A DNA stretch of 64,000 bases from Rutidosis leptorrhynchoides (GCF_046630445.1 NC_092341.1:255779501-255843500), one strand, 5' to 3'; positions 33,269-44,939 are shown, counted from the first letter of the stretch. Notes: generated by a model from the letters alone, not told the origin. A program made the numbers and translations.

Positions 33269-34835
33269 TCATTGGCTCAACCGTAGTGATGCCTTAGAAA
33301 GAAAACATTCCTCGCCGATGGTTGTAATCTTATTCTTCTCGAGGGAATGTGAGTCTTGGTGGGTAAATCCTGAAAAAGTGTCGGACCAATAGTGGTAGAA
33401 GATCCGGTACTTCTCTTGAAGATCTTCTGAAAGATAAGTAGTGCGCAGTTTTAGCTCGTGATAAATCTTGAAGTCCGATGAGAATATGATCCACAGCTCT
33501 GCTAGTTGACCCATGAATGTCAATCATAGAGGCAGTGCTGGTGGTGATTATCTCTATGATGGGATGCTCATTTATTTCGGAGGTCTTCAAACAATGTTAG
33601 AAACTGTATCTTTAGTATCTTGAAATCTTCGAAATGGCGATCTCCACAGTAAGAGTCTGTAGCTTTGCACAGATTAGTTAAAAGACGAAGCTGAAAAGAA
33701 GTGAACAGCAATCCTGACCCGAGCATCAACGTCACCATCTTTGAGTATATCTCCCGACATCCAGCTTTAAATGTGAAACTTGGATCTGTGGATTCGTGGA
33801 AGATACATGATATCTGCTTCATAACGTAGGTTACGATGTTGACTCGATCTGGTTCAAGATGAGAGAACGGATTGTTTCACCTTACTTCCTCTGTAACTGC
33901 GTCTCGTAACTCTTTGATAATCAAATCAGCATGGTGATCACTTGTTAGGTAAATCACTAGCCTGTCTGGTGTGCTTTCGAAATTGTCTCCTTCCAAGAAA
34001 GCGAAAAAGCTGTGAATATCCTCGATCATTTGTAAATCAGAGTGATAAGTCGGGCGTCCGGTGGAAAGATCCATGTGCTTCCGGATGAGAGTCAGTAGTG
34101 CTCGTTGGTTTGCTGAGAATGGAAGTGCAGATCCGGATAAGGCGTTGTAAAGCTTAGAGTAAATGATCTTCTGATCTCGACGGAATCTTGTCTCTAGAAT
34201 AGTACGAACCACTGAATTGTGCTCTCGTTTCCTTTCTTCTTGTTAGATATGATCATGAAGAGTGTTAATAAAGTCTTGAATGCGTTCTTCTAGGAGTTCA
34301 ACATCATTGTTCTCTCTTTGGAGATAGAGGTTGTATTCTTCTCGGATAGCCATAATTCGTTCCGTTAAGCGTAGAGTGAAATCAATTGTTGATTTACGGA
34401 TGGCTTTGGGAATATCTTCAAATTCATCGGTATCATTGATGAAGGTTATCATGTCTGCATGTATAGATATGACCAGAATCCGATATGAAGAAGAGTCCAG
34501 CTCCCCTAGATCTGGTTCGTTTGGAGAGTGTGAATTATCCAGAATGTCTTCATGTTGCTCTTCCTCGTCATTATCGGTATAATGTTCTTCTGGGGATTCG
34601 TCTTATGAATGGGTTTCTTCAGTATTCTGATTCTCCACTTTGATACTTGCAGGGTCAATTTCTATATCTTTAATCTCAACCTTGTCAGTCTTCTTCTTGA
34701 AACGAATGATTAAACTGTGATCTTCCATCTCAAGCCTCATTAATTCTTCATGACGCTTAATGCTTAGAGAGGGTATTATCGCAGTTTCTTTTATGTCTTC
34801 TATTTCCTCTTCCTCTTCAGATTCCTCCTCTTCCT
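33269..34835 (-). pseudogene. Element E unknown module: three tandem helical repeats after protease
   Basis: I do not recognise a known family. In one minus-strand frame from about 34800 down to 33568 there is first an acidic stretch (DESPEEHYTDNDEEEQHEDI-like), then three blocks of roughly 75-110 residues. Block 1 is near 34480-34243 (LRLTERIMAIREEYNLY, LLEERIQDFINTLHD). Block 2 is at 34212-33877 (IIYSKLYNALSGSALPF, RALLTLIRKHMDL, LQMIEDIHSFFAFLE). Block 3 is at 33822-33568 (EIYSKMVTLMLGSGLLF, LRLLTNLCKATD, ILKIQFLTLFEDL). Blocks 2 and 3 align clearly, and block 1 aligns in its second half. Stops separate the blocks but the frame is kept. Further sequence to 33269 is frameshifted. The helical repeats replace the RT-integrase region. 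Confidence 0.6.
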
Positions 34836-37112
34836 CTATTCTTCACTGGGATCCTCTTCTTCCATTTCTGGGTCGTCTACAGACTGTGATTCGACACTCA
34901 TCTCGATATCATTGGCTGGTGGTGAAGACTCGTCATCGAAAGTGATCCGTCTGGTGGAAATAGCAAACATCTCTGCCTGTCCAGAAGGATCGGTGGGTCG
35001 GTCAATTTTGAAGGTAACGCTCTCCCCATGTGATCGCAAGATCAAGGTTTGATTGTACACATCAATGACAGTCCTAGCCGTATTCATGAAAGGTCTTCCT
35101 AACACTACTGGTGTGTGTAGGTCTTCCTTAATTTCCATTAATACGAAATCCGTAGGATACAAGAATTTGTCGACTTTCACCATGACGTTCTCAACTATGC
35201 CTTTAGGATATCAAATTGTGTGATCGGTAAGTTGGATTGTCATTTTAGTTGGTGACAAGTCTCCTAACTCTAATCTCTTATAGAGAGAGTAGGGGATTAG
35301 GTTGATACTTGCTCCTAAATCTGCTAGCACATGAATGGTTCCAGATTGGTAGATCGAACACGGGAAAATGAATCGGCCTGTATCTCCTAACTTTGGCGAT
35401 AGAGAGTTTCTGAGTAATGCTGAGCATTCTTCATTCAGTGGAATTTTGTTAGAATCTGATATCCTCTCCTTTGTAGAAAGAAGCCTTCGGATGTATCGCT
35501 TCTGGTTGGGAACTTTGGACATGATGTCCAGGAATCTTCCATTAAGCTTGAAGGAATCAAGCTTGGATGGTTCCTCCTATAGCCTTCCAGGATAGGGTAC
35601 ACGAACTGGAGTTGCAGGGGTCAGCTTCTGAGTATATGTCGATTTGTTCTTGAGCCTAGCTGACCTTCTCCGTGGTTCTTCCTCTGGGATTATGGAATCC
35701 ATTTGTTAAGCTTCCTCTATGTGGGGATTTTGGATAGTATTACTGGGTAACCTTCCCTGTGGTCAGGTTTCAAGGCGTTATGATAACTGTCCGAGCTGCG
35801 TCTCCAGACTTTTGAGCAGAGCCAATTGATTTCGCATTAGTATCTCCGTCTGATTTTATCTGGCTGCAGTTCTCTGATTTAGCTGTTGTTGTCCTTGAAT
35901 GAACTGAGTCAACTGATCATCAGCTCCAAGAGTGGGGTTAGTTACTTTTGTAATCTGGGTGGTAGGGGAATTTTCCTCGACTGGTGGACCAGTGAGTGGA
36001 AGTGGTTGATCGTAGGACAATTGAGATTTTTGGGCTGGATAAGGTGGGTAGCGATAGCGAAAAGGCTGGTTGCTTCGTTGAAATTGATTAACCCTAAGTT
36101 GTTGATTGAATCCGGGATTTGGTGGACGAGCTGGGTATTGAACGTAACAGACTGAACCGTCAGGGTTTTCGTACTCAACTTGATATTCTTCAGTGGATTG
36201 CGGGTTGGTACAATTAACACAAGCATGAGCTTGGTTGACCTGCTGCGGCTGTGTCTTCAATTCTCCGAGTTGTTTAGCGAGAGATTCCATCTTATTCGTG
36301 AGGGATTTGATGGTCTCCGTTTGATTGTTAAGTGCAGAGAGTGGGGAAGATGATGGAGTTGTTTCACTACTGTTCCAGTCATGATGATGCATTGTCAAAT
36401 TCTCGAGCAATTCTCATGCTTCGTCTGCAGTTTGGTTCACCAGATTTCCTTGAGCTGCTGCATCGATCGTCGTCCTATGATTTATCGTAAGACCATTGCA
36501 GAAGGTACAAATTTGAGCTGACCGTTCTAGCTAGTGATTAGGGCACTTCTTCAGCAGAGTTTTGAATCGCTCCCATGCAGTGTAGGGAGATTCATCATAA
36601 CTTTGTTTAAAATTAATGATGTCATTCTTTAGTTTGGTTTGTTTAGAAGGAGGGAAATATTTGGTTAGGAATTTAGTAGCCATCTCTGTCCATGACATGA
36701 TGGAATCTTTTTCCATTCCTTCGAACCATGTTTGAGCATGATGAGTGAGAGAATAGAGAAACAAGTATAGCCGGACTATATCTTATCATATTCCTGGATG
36801 TTTGTAGGAGTTCGAAAGAGATATAAATTTATCAAGGTGAGAATTAGGATCGTCATTCAGTAATCCATGAAACTGACAGCTATTTTGGATGAGCTGGATG
36901 ATGTGATGTTTTAACTCGAACGAGTGTCCTTGAATCTCTGGAAATCTGATTGGTCCTCCTCGACCTTCAATCGAAGGTTTGGTATTTTCTGCTAAAGTAA
37001 CGAGTAACGCCATTTGATTTCTGATTCGTGCTTTCTTGCGTGATTTAGAGATTATTGCGTCTGGATCAGGTACGAATAACAATGGCCCTGGTCTAGATTG
37101 GGTTTGGCTCAT
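34836..37112 (-). pseudogene. gag: Element E gag and protease (Athila-like)
   Basis: All readable pieces lie in one frame, interrupted only by stop codons. The N-terminal part (37112-36786, MSQTQSRPGPLLFVPDPDAI) leads to the Gag core, with DDPNSHLDKF, HAQTWFEGM and WTEMATKFLTKYFPP down to 36531. A Gln/Pro-rich tail at 36410-35856 has a lone CVNC motif instead of a full zinc knuckle. Aspartic protease signatures LADLGASINLIPYSLYKRL (35522-35211) and VVLGRPFMNTART (near 35090) follow. Stops lie at 36786, 36531, 35856 and 35211; the frame changes at about 34836 into the acidic stretch that precedes the unknown module. Confidence 0.82.
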
Positions 37113-37499
37113 ACACTAGGTATGCCTATTTTTTTTAAGCAGATAAACTAAACTCCTAAGGTAATCTAAGGTAATTCTAATGTAATCTAAGGTAATCTTA
37201 ATCTAAGGTAGCCTAAAGTAATCTAATTTAGTCTAAGATAAGCTAACTATCCTAAGGTTATATATGATTTTGGTTATGGCTACTGATTCCCTGATATTTC
37301 AATAACAAAGCTTCGCACGAACTATTCAACAAACCAAGCGGCCAGGCCGACTACGGAGAGGCAGGATCCTTTTGGTTCCAATATAATTGGAGACTATTTA
37401 AAAAATCCAACAACCAAGTCCATGTATAATTGTCTTTCTTAGACACCACTAAATGCTTGTGAATAAGTTTGATAGAGAGCAGTATTGTCTGATACCAGT
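37113..37499 (-). other. Element E leader with CTAAGGTAAT repeats
   Basis: Between primer site and gag start there is a run of about ten diverged 10-12-bp CTAAGGTAATCT-like units at 37156-37262 (plus strand), and no coding frame. Confidence 0.55.
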
Positions 37500-37517
37500 T
37501 CCCCGTCAGCGGCGCCA
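37500..37517 (-). other. Element E primer binding site (tRNA-Asp type)
   Basis: The minus strand reads TGGCGCCGCTGACGGGGA, the tRNA-Asp type primer site typical of Athila elements. Confidence 0.85.
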
Positions 37518-37534
37518 AAAACTAGCTTCCCTCT

Positions 37535-39450
37535 TGATATGGCCGAAATGGACGTTTTTATTTGTGCTGTGTCGTTAGGTCGCAACACGTCAGAATCAAC
37601 CATCAAGAGGGGGGTACTGTCTTAAATTTATATTTAGCGGGGCCTAAATCGTACTACTCCTTATTATGAGTAAGGGAAGTATGATCTAGAATCGTATTTT
37701 TAAGATATCAGTAGAATCGAACATATATTAAAGCTTAAGATAGTTATGAAGGAGTAGTGGTTACCTAATTTTGGGCTTTTCTACTTTATAAGACAGATAA
37801 AGTAAATGCGATAAAATTAGTAATTCAAATAAGGTTAAAGCAAGTGCATACTATGATTTCATCAGTTATTCTGTCGAGATTATGGAATGCTGGCTCATGA
37901 ATAGGCAGAGACCTTGTATTCATTACACTGGTCCTAAACGCCATGTCGTAAGACATGTCACTGGGTAATGTGATAGGCTTAAAGATTCTGAATAGACAGC
38001 AACGTCCCCTACCCCCGACACCCGTGCAGTCTGACTACAGGCATACATGTTCAGACGGCTCATCCAATTGAGCGACTCAGTTGGGTGACATATTAACATT
38101 ACACAAAGTTCTAAACTTTCTTAAACATAATAGAATACAAGGTTTACCATATCCGAGAGACGTGATGTGTTTCAATGCTTTCGTTAATGATTGGTTTTAA
38201 AAGATAGTTAGGCCCTTAAAAAGAGTTCAACCATAAAGAACACCATGACCAAGTCAGGTTGACTTCCATGAACACGTTCGGTCATCCTAACGGTCCAATC
38301 CTTTATGTATTTAAACAAACATTTTCTTAATTAACTAAGAATCCCTCAAGCGGGGTGCAATGCTTGAGACCGCGTTATGGTGCAGTGTACTAATCAACAC
38401 TGACCGTGTTCCATGGCCTTACTTAGCAGAGGTACAGCTTACAACAACTGGTGTGCTTCAGCATGCACGTACGAAGTTTATATGCTTGGTGTCTACACTA
38501 GCATGGCCTGGGACTGACAATGTACTTAGGGTCTAGTCAGATGTTTCACTATGAAAGAGTCCTCAGTCGGAATCCAAAGCTTGATAGACTTACTACAACC
38601 GGTGTGCCTCAGTCGATCTTACGTTGTATCCGATAGACTTCTCTTACCAAAGGGTGACACAGATAGTGTACTCTAAATCGGGGTTCGTGACTTCCCAATA
38701 ACAGAGCCAATAACTACGTTCTATTAGTTGGAAAAGCGATTGAGTTTAAAGCATAATCGGAAAGCATTTCAACAACATACATAAACCATAACATTATTTC
38801 GGCATTATAACTGCTTACATCATAGCATACACTAAATATAACTACTCGCTAGTCATGGCAACAACATCACAGAACATAACGATAGAAGACATTATATAAA
38901 GATAAAGGATAGAAGTACCAGTAGATTAAACGAGTTCCGAATACGAAAGTGACAACTTCAAACTCCAGACCGCTCCTAATACAATCTTCGGCATTCTTCT
39001 CTGGGTACTAGGTTTCCCGCACGGAGTTGAAGACCTTGAAAGTATGACTAATATTGTACATAAGAGAGAAAGAAGTGAATTGAAGTGTGTGTTGGATTGA
39101 ATGACAAAGACCCTTTAAATAAGCAAGAAATTTTCCTGCAAACGGCTGGCAGGCCATTTGGCAAGCCGTTTGGCGGCCGTTTACAGGGGCCGTTTGTCAG
39201 ACCAAGCCGTTTGCAGGGGTCATTTAACTTGGATGTGTGGCAGGCCGTTTGTGAGCCAGGCAGGCCGTTTGGTAAGCCGTTTGGCTTGCTGATTCCCTGG
39301 ATCATAACTTGATTTCTTGCCTTTCACCGTTTTCGCTCTAGAATCTTCGTTTTAGCTCCGATTCTCTTGATTCTTTTTGCACCATCTTCATAATCACTTG
39401 TTCTTCATTTCTAACCGACAAAGTGGGTATTTTGCCGATAAAGTTCGAAT
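37535..39450 (-). repeat. Element E 5' LTR, outer end lost
   Basis: It matches the left LTR but carries an extra 431 bp (37594-38024), and stops about 53 bp before the expected outer end, at 39450. The GCCGTTTG-type repeat cluster is at 39138-39290. Confidence 0.85.
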
Positions 39451-41833
39451 TTCAAGAAGTATCTCATTTAACTAAGTATCTCTTTGTGAATTTCAAGAAG
39501 TTCACCAGAGAGGCATCTTCTATGCTCAACTCTGTTCTTCTTCTTTTTAGCATAGGCCTCAAACTTGGAATTAAAGGCTTCATTTAACTCCTGCTACTTC
39601 TTCTGGTATCTCTCCAATTTTTGTTTCAGCTTCTTTTCAATGGATTGAGAGACGATAAAATATTTAGCTAAAGCCAGATTTGAACCAGGGTCAACACCAT
39701 ATTGTTAAAGACAAAGGTTGGGCGTTCTAGCTTCTATTCTAGCTACACCCATGGCAATTTGATTTACACTGGCTCGTACATCAGCTTGAAGATCAGCCAT
39801 TCGGTGCATTGTCTCAACCAGTTGAACATAAGCAATAGCAGGAATCATAATAGCCATTTGCTGTTCATTTGACTCCACCCTCTCTTCCAACATACGATTT
39901 TCATCATTCAGGAATATATTCCTTGATCTCTCAAGATCCAGTTCAGCTTGAAGGCGAGTGATATGATCAGTATACTCATTGTGAGAGATGATTCGCTACT
40001 TTAGTTCTTCTTCTTATTCATAGTGTTGCCTGATGGCATCAACTGCCAAATCAGCAAAAGCATTTGTTTGACGCAGCTGGGTTTCAATAGCTGAAGTGGT
40101 GATACAGCCAGCTCGTCTAATTGCTTCAGCAACACCATCACTGATGGATTCCCTGATGGTACTGTGTATATCAGGGTGATTCTGGTGACAGTCTTGTAGA
40201 CAGCAAGGGTGGATAACCCTTCCATTTTAGAAACATCAACTACACTGGTTGAAGGTTGTGCAGTAGCAGCTATAATAGGAGTACCACTGTGGGGTGGTGG
40301 AAGTGGAAGGTCATAATCTGACTCATCACCATGATCACCATCATTTTTACCTTCACCCGAAGGTTTAGAACCACTTGTATCCTTTGCAGTAGAATCAGCT
40401 GCATCAGTATCAAGATCCACTAGTTTGTCTTTTGAGCCAGTAGTATAATCAGGAACTACTGGCTCTTCCTTACCAGTACCTTTATCAGCATCATCATTAG
40501 TAGAAGAAGATAAGGAGGAAGAAGCTGAGGAATCAGAAGGTACCGGTGAATCAGGAAGATTTTGCATGACAACCTTTCGAGTTTCAAGATCATAAACAAA
40601 TTTGAGAGGCCTCCATGTACCAGGCCATGGGGATGCAGCAGGGGCCATACCTAAGAAGTGGTAGTATGGATGCTCATTAACATTATTAAGTGTAGCTAGC
40701 CTCTCATATACTTCTTCTCTTGCTGGTTGATCCAGCTGGTAAAGTAGTTAGGCCAGCTCTTCATCAGGCAGCTTGTTGGCTGCAACTAGGGCAGACTAGG
40801 GATCAATCTTTAGCTGGTCCACCAGGAGTGCAATTTTGGGAGCAATAGAGAGTCTTCTATAGATAAATTTGGGCACAACTTCTTCTGGATCTGGTACCTT
40901 GCAAACATACTTAGGCTTTTCAGCAGAAACAACAACCTTAGAAGATTCATCAGCGGTAGTAGAATCAATACCAGCATCCAGTTTTGTCTCATGGGAACCA
41001 GTATCAGATCCAGGAATGACCATAACATCTGCTGCAGTAGGGGTAATGGTTTAAGAACCTTTTCAGAATAAGCAACATTTACAGCAATGAGTTCATCAGT
41101 CAATACAATATCACCCTTGGTTTCAGCAACTATCTCATCACCCTTGAAGAAGGTGTCTGGGGTTGTATCAGAAACAGTAAGATTACCAACATCATCCATA
41201 GTAACGGACTGCCTGGTAGAAGTAGCAGCAACATCCATATCACCAACAACATTAGTAACCACTGTCTCCTCAGGAAAAGTAACATCTGCAGCATCTTGAG
41301 TACCACCAGCAGTGGTAGTGTCAACAACCCTATCAGCACTTACTTCATTAACAGCTGGAGGGGGTTTAAAAATCATATCATCAACTACTTCAGGGACAGT
41401 AGTCGAAATAGTAACACTAGGGATTGAAGGAGGAATAACAGAATCATCATCAATAGCCATCTCCTCATTAACAGTAGGAACAGTGGAACCAACATCTGCT
41501 TCATCCCCAGTATCACAAGTAGCAGCAGATTTATCAACAGCTATATCAGGATCAGGACCAGTACCAGCAGCAATAGACAGCTCACCAGTACTAGCCACAT
41601 CACCAGTAGAAACAATATCAGCTGCCCTGCTAAGATCTGAAACAATGGAACATGTTATGTTAACAAAAGTAGAATCAAATAAATTTGACTCAACAATTGC
41701 ATCTGATGTTGGTCTCTGGGGACAAACGTGTGTTTTAGTTATCCCTTCGATTGAGATAGAGTATGGTGTCTGTAAGTGCAGCTGTGACTCTGCTGACTCA
41801 TTGGCAATACATGATGACTCAGATGGTGTAGAA
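39451..41833 (-). pseudogene. Orphan ORF remnant: acidic disordered N-part, coiled-coil C-part
   Basis: On the minus strand a long, broken reading runs from the junction with element F (about 41833) to about 39470. The first part (41830-41060) is Val/Thr/Asp/Ser-rich with few hydrophobic clusters, so probably disordered. The middle at 41023-40796 holds VCKVPDPEEVVPKFIYRRL. Next, at 40648-40270, come WPGTWRPLKFVYDLETRKVV and an acidic Ser-rich stretch. From 39990 down to 39470 the reading is helical and Lys/Glu/Gln-rich (LDLERSRNIFLNDENRMLEE, SIEKKLKQKLERYQKK), ending near ELLEIHKEILS. I do not recognise it. Its layout recalls the third ORF of element C, so it may be the 3' part of another SIRE-like element. 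Both ends are cut. Confidence 0.45.
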
Positions 41834-42745
41834 CACACAAGGTGTTGAAGCACAAATTGTTTCACTAATCAAATCACTTAGAAAAGCTACACAATCTATG
41901 TAATTAGAGTAAAGTCTAAAATAAATACATAGCAATGGATCATCAATCAAGCACAATAATCATTAACTCATTCAAACACCCAATTCATAGATTAGGGTAA
42001 AATCCAAGCATCAAGTTTACAAATCAAGTGAACACAAACAAATTTAAGCTAACATCATAAGATAAACAAGAACAAAATTAATTAAAACTAAAGCATTCAT
42101 CGTTACAACTAAAATGGAGAAGACTAGTGTTAAAAAGGAAAGAGATTACAAAAATGGAGATGGATGATGGATATCCAGCTTCTAGCTTCACTAATCTTTG
42201 ACTTGGGACATGAAATTAGGCTTTGATCTTGATGGAATCATGATTGGAACCCATTTGGGGTTCCAAAATGGCCCTAAGTTGCAGCTCTCTTCACTCAAAA
42301 ACCCCAAATATGCGTTTATAGGTCGGCTAAATTTTTGGGCTGAATCAGCGTCAGGAGCGCCGCAATAGGGGTAGGAGCGCCGCTTTTGGGTGCGCCGCAA
42401 TAGACAGGAGCACCGCTTTTGACCTGAAAGTGCCGCTTTTGAGGCTGAGAGTGCGGCTTTTGGTCACTGACTTTTTAATACATGTTTTAGCACATAAGAG
42501 CACCACTTTTGACCTTAGGAGCGCCGCTTTTGACCCCGGAACTTCATTTTCACTCCAAAACTTCACTTGGTTCATTTCTTAGGCTCAAGTCTTGAATATT
42601 TTGCATAAATTTAGACTTTTGGAATATTTTTGCCTTAAATCATCTTCTAACCAACAAACTATCACTTAAGATCGATAAATCCTTCAAAACAAACAAATGG
42701 AGAAAGATATCGTGAGGATAAATATGTGTAATTCGAGCGATATCA
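41834..42745 (-). repeat. Element F 3' LTR, outer part missing
   Basis: 912 bp collinear with 46986-47860. It contains eight diverged copies of an AGGAGCGCCGCTTTTGACC-like unit at 42349-42535. The inner end reads CGATATCA. Confidence 0.85.
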
Positions 42746-42762
42746 AATCCCCCACACTTAAA
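42746..42762 (-). other. Element F polypurine tract
   Basis: The minus strand reads TAAGTGTGGGGGATT directly before the 3' LTR. Similar tracts occur near 44571 and 44824. Confidence 0.7.
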
Positions 42763-44939
42763 CCTTGCTTGTCCTCAAGTAAGCCTAAACTAAACTACCA
42801 CTTCACAAATGTTGACCTACTCTGACTAATATAGATTTGCAATTTCAAGCATGGTCATTTTCATCATTCAATCTTCAAGCACAATCCCAAAAGACTTGAC
42901 AAACTTCAATGAATTCCCTCAATAACATTTGTCAATCTTTAAAACCTCACAATCTTTAAACCACTCAACTTTAATGCTTCTTCACTTAATTTCATCAAAC
43001 ATCAATAATTTCAATTTTCAACTATGACTTTCAAGACTTTGACCAACTTTGACTTTCAAGGATATGTCTTCAAGCCATTTCAACAAATACCAAGCAAAAC
43101 TTAACAAACCACAATCTTCTTAAATTCTTCAACAAACTCAACTCAAATAATCAATCAAATTCAAGCCTAAACTTCATTTCTTCAAACTCAACAATCAAAC
43201 AAACAAACATGCTCCTTAGAAAGGCTCAAATATCCACAAGATTTGCAATTAAGAGTAAATATATCAAGATTCGAACTTTTTAGTGCAAACCTTTCTAGGA
43301 GCATTCAATAGACCATCACAAGCAAAGACCTCACCTTTTCACCCTAAATTCATCTCCACCAAGTCAAGGATTGCCCGCACGCTTCATTTTAGTACAAGGG
43401 AGCACCAATTCACACGAGTCGTCCATGAAAAATCGTTTTAGCCTTAAGGAAGACAAAGCTTTAAGAAAACCATTTTCGTTTTTGAAAATGAAAAATGAGT
43501 CAAGTCGTGAGACTAGACAAGTTTTCCGAAAATCTTATGGTTTAAAAGCTTTGTGCATTCCAAAGCCATCCCGATTTTGGGACAACCACACGGATAGTTA
43601 ATGCCCCGGTATATCACCGAAGTGAACTACCTTCTTGTATTGAAGGCGATGAGGAAGCAACTACCTTGGGTGTAAGATTGGCGTTGGGTCTGTTGCATGA
43701 TACTTGGAAGACTTTTGGGTGTAAGATTGTCGTTGGGTCTGTTGCATGATACTTGGAAGACTTTACTTCCAAGCTTAGGTCTTTTTGGGATAAAACTTAA
43801 CTTGGGAGACTTTACTCCCAAGCTCCAAGTTTGGAAGACTTGACTTCCAAAATGAAACGTTGGGAGGACTCGACTCTCCCGGGAGTATCAAAGCTCAAGG
43901 CTTTTATTCACTCGGCTACTTCCCACATAACAATCTTCTATGCTTATATTGAGAAAAGGTAGAAAGTAGAAACTACCTTTCTGTTAATTGATAGAACAAA
44001 AGGGTGTGTGTTGTCTAAGCAACACTAGCACGAAGCCATTTCTCCTAAAGAGGATAGCACATTGTGAAGCTTGATGGCTCCTCTTCCCATGGTATGATAC
44101 ATGAGTTGAAACATCATGAAATGATGAGACAACCAATGTCAATATAAAATGGTGTGGATTAGGAAGTATCTCACACCAAGTAATCCGACATTCGGGAGAC
44201 TTGACTCCCTAAAAATGGATGGACTTGAGTCATCCGGAAGTATTAAAGCTTGTAGCTTTAAACACTTGGTTTTTGAAGCAAACATGGAATACTTTACTTT
44301 AATGCAACAATTTTGATTCGCTTTAGAAATTTCAACTTTAAACCCATGAATCACTTTGAAAGTGGAAGACTTTACTCCCACTTAAACATTTGCAAAAACA
44401 AAGGAATACTTTACTTCCTCAAAAAGGGTGGAGTTGATTTACCCTAAAAGGTAAGTTATGGCTTTATTTGACCAAAATTTTTCACTTAATTCAACAAGTC
44501 ACTTTGGAAAATTTTAAAATTTTATGATAATCTTATAAAAAATAAGTCCACGAGATTTTATCTCTTCCCCCATACTTGAGATCATGTAATGCCCTCATTA
44601 CATGAATCGAAATAGCTTATAAATTTGAGAGGGCAAAATGAAAAGTGAAAGAGAAATAGAGATACCGGAGAACAAAGGCCATTTCCACAAGTGATTATCA
44701 AATTGCATGAAGTTATTTTATCAAAACCGCATCACCAAACTTCTCTTTTGCTTTGATTTTAATTAACGAGTCTTTGTCTTGACTCATCCCCGTCCTCTTA
44801 ACATTCCTTATTGGGGTGGTTCTCCCCCACACTTTATCGAACGGCATGTGAAATCGGTTGAAAAAGTTTCACGAATCAAGAGAGTGAGCCAATCATTAAC
44901 CACTCGGGTGGTGTATAAGAAGAGAATAATCTTCTTCAT
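42763..44939 (-). other. Element F 3' non-coding region with hairpin array
   Basis: No coding frame is supported. 42780-43370 is a low-complexity, A/C/T-rich stretch. From about 43440 to 44450 there are at least fifteen short perfect or near-perfect inverted repeats, many with the loop ACTTTA or ACTTGA. A 49-bp tandem duplication lies at 43666-43763. Confidence 0.65.

Larger units (their letters stand above)
30159..39450 (-). mobile_element. Element E: Athila-like non-autonomous Ty3/Gypsy element with novel module
   Basis: A minus-strand element of about 9.3 kb. LTRs are at 30159-31702 and 37535-39450, a tRNA-Asp type primer site at 37500-37517 and a GTGTGGGA polypurine tract at 31703. Gag and protease are Athila-like, but no reverse transcriptase, RNase H or integrase is present between protease and 3' LTR. 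A repeated helical module fills part of that space. It must depend on enzymes from another element. The outer end of the right LTR is lost, so no target duplication can be checked. Confidence 0.85.

Noticed and set aside
37500-37517. tRNA gene at primer-like sequences
   Set aside because: Only the 18-base complement of a tRNA end is present; no cloverleaf or promoter boxes.
41312-41848. Ser/Thr-rich plus-strand open frame of 178 residues
   Set aside because: It is the antisense shadow of the low-complexity minus-strand remnant; no independent support.
42349-42535. GC-rich LTR repeats as a CRISPR array
   Set aside because: The units are short, diverged and unspaced, lie in an LTR pair, and no cas genes occur.
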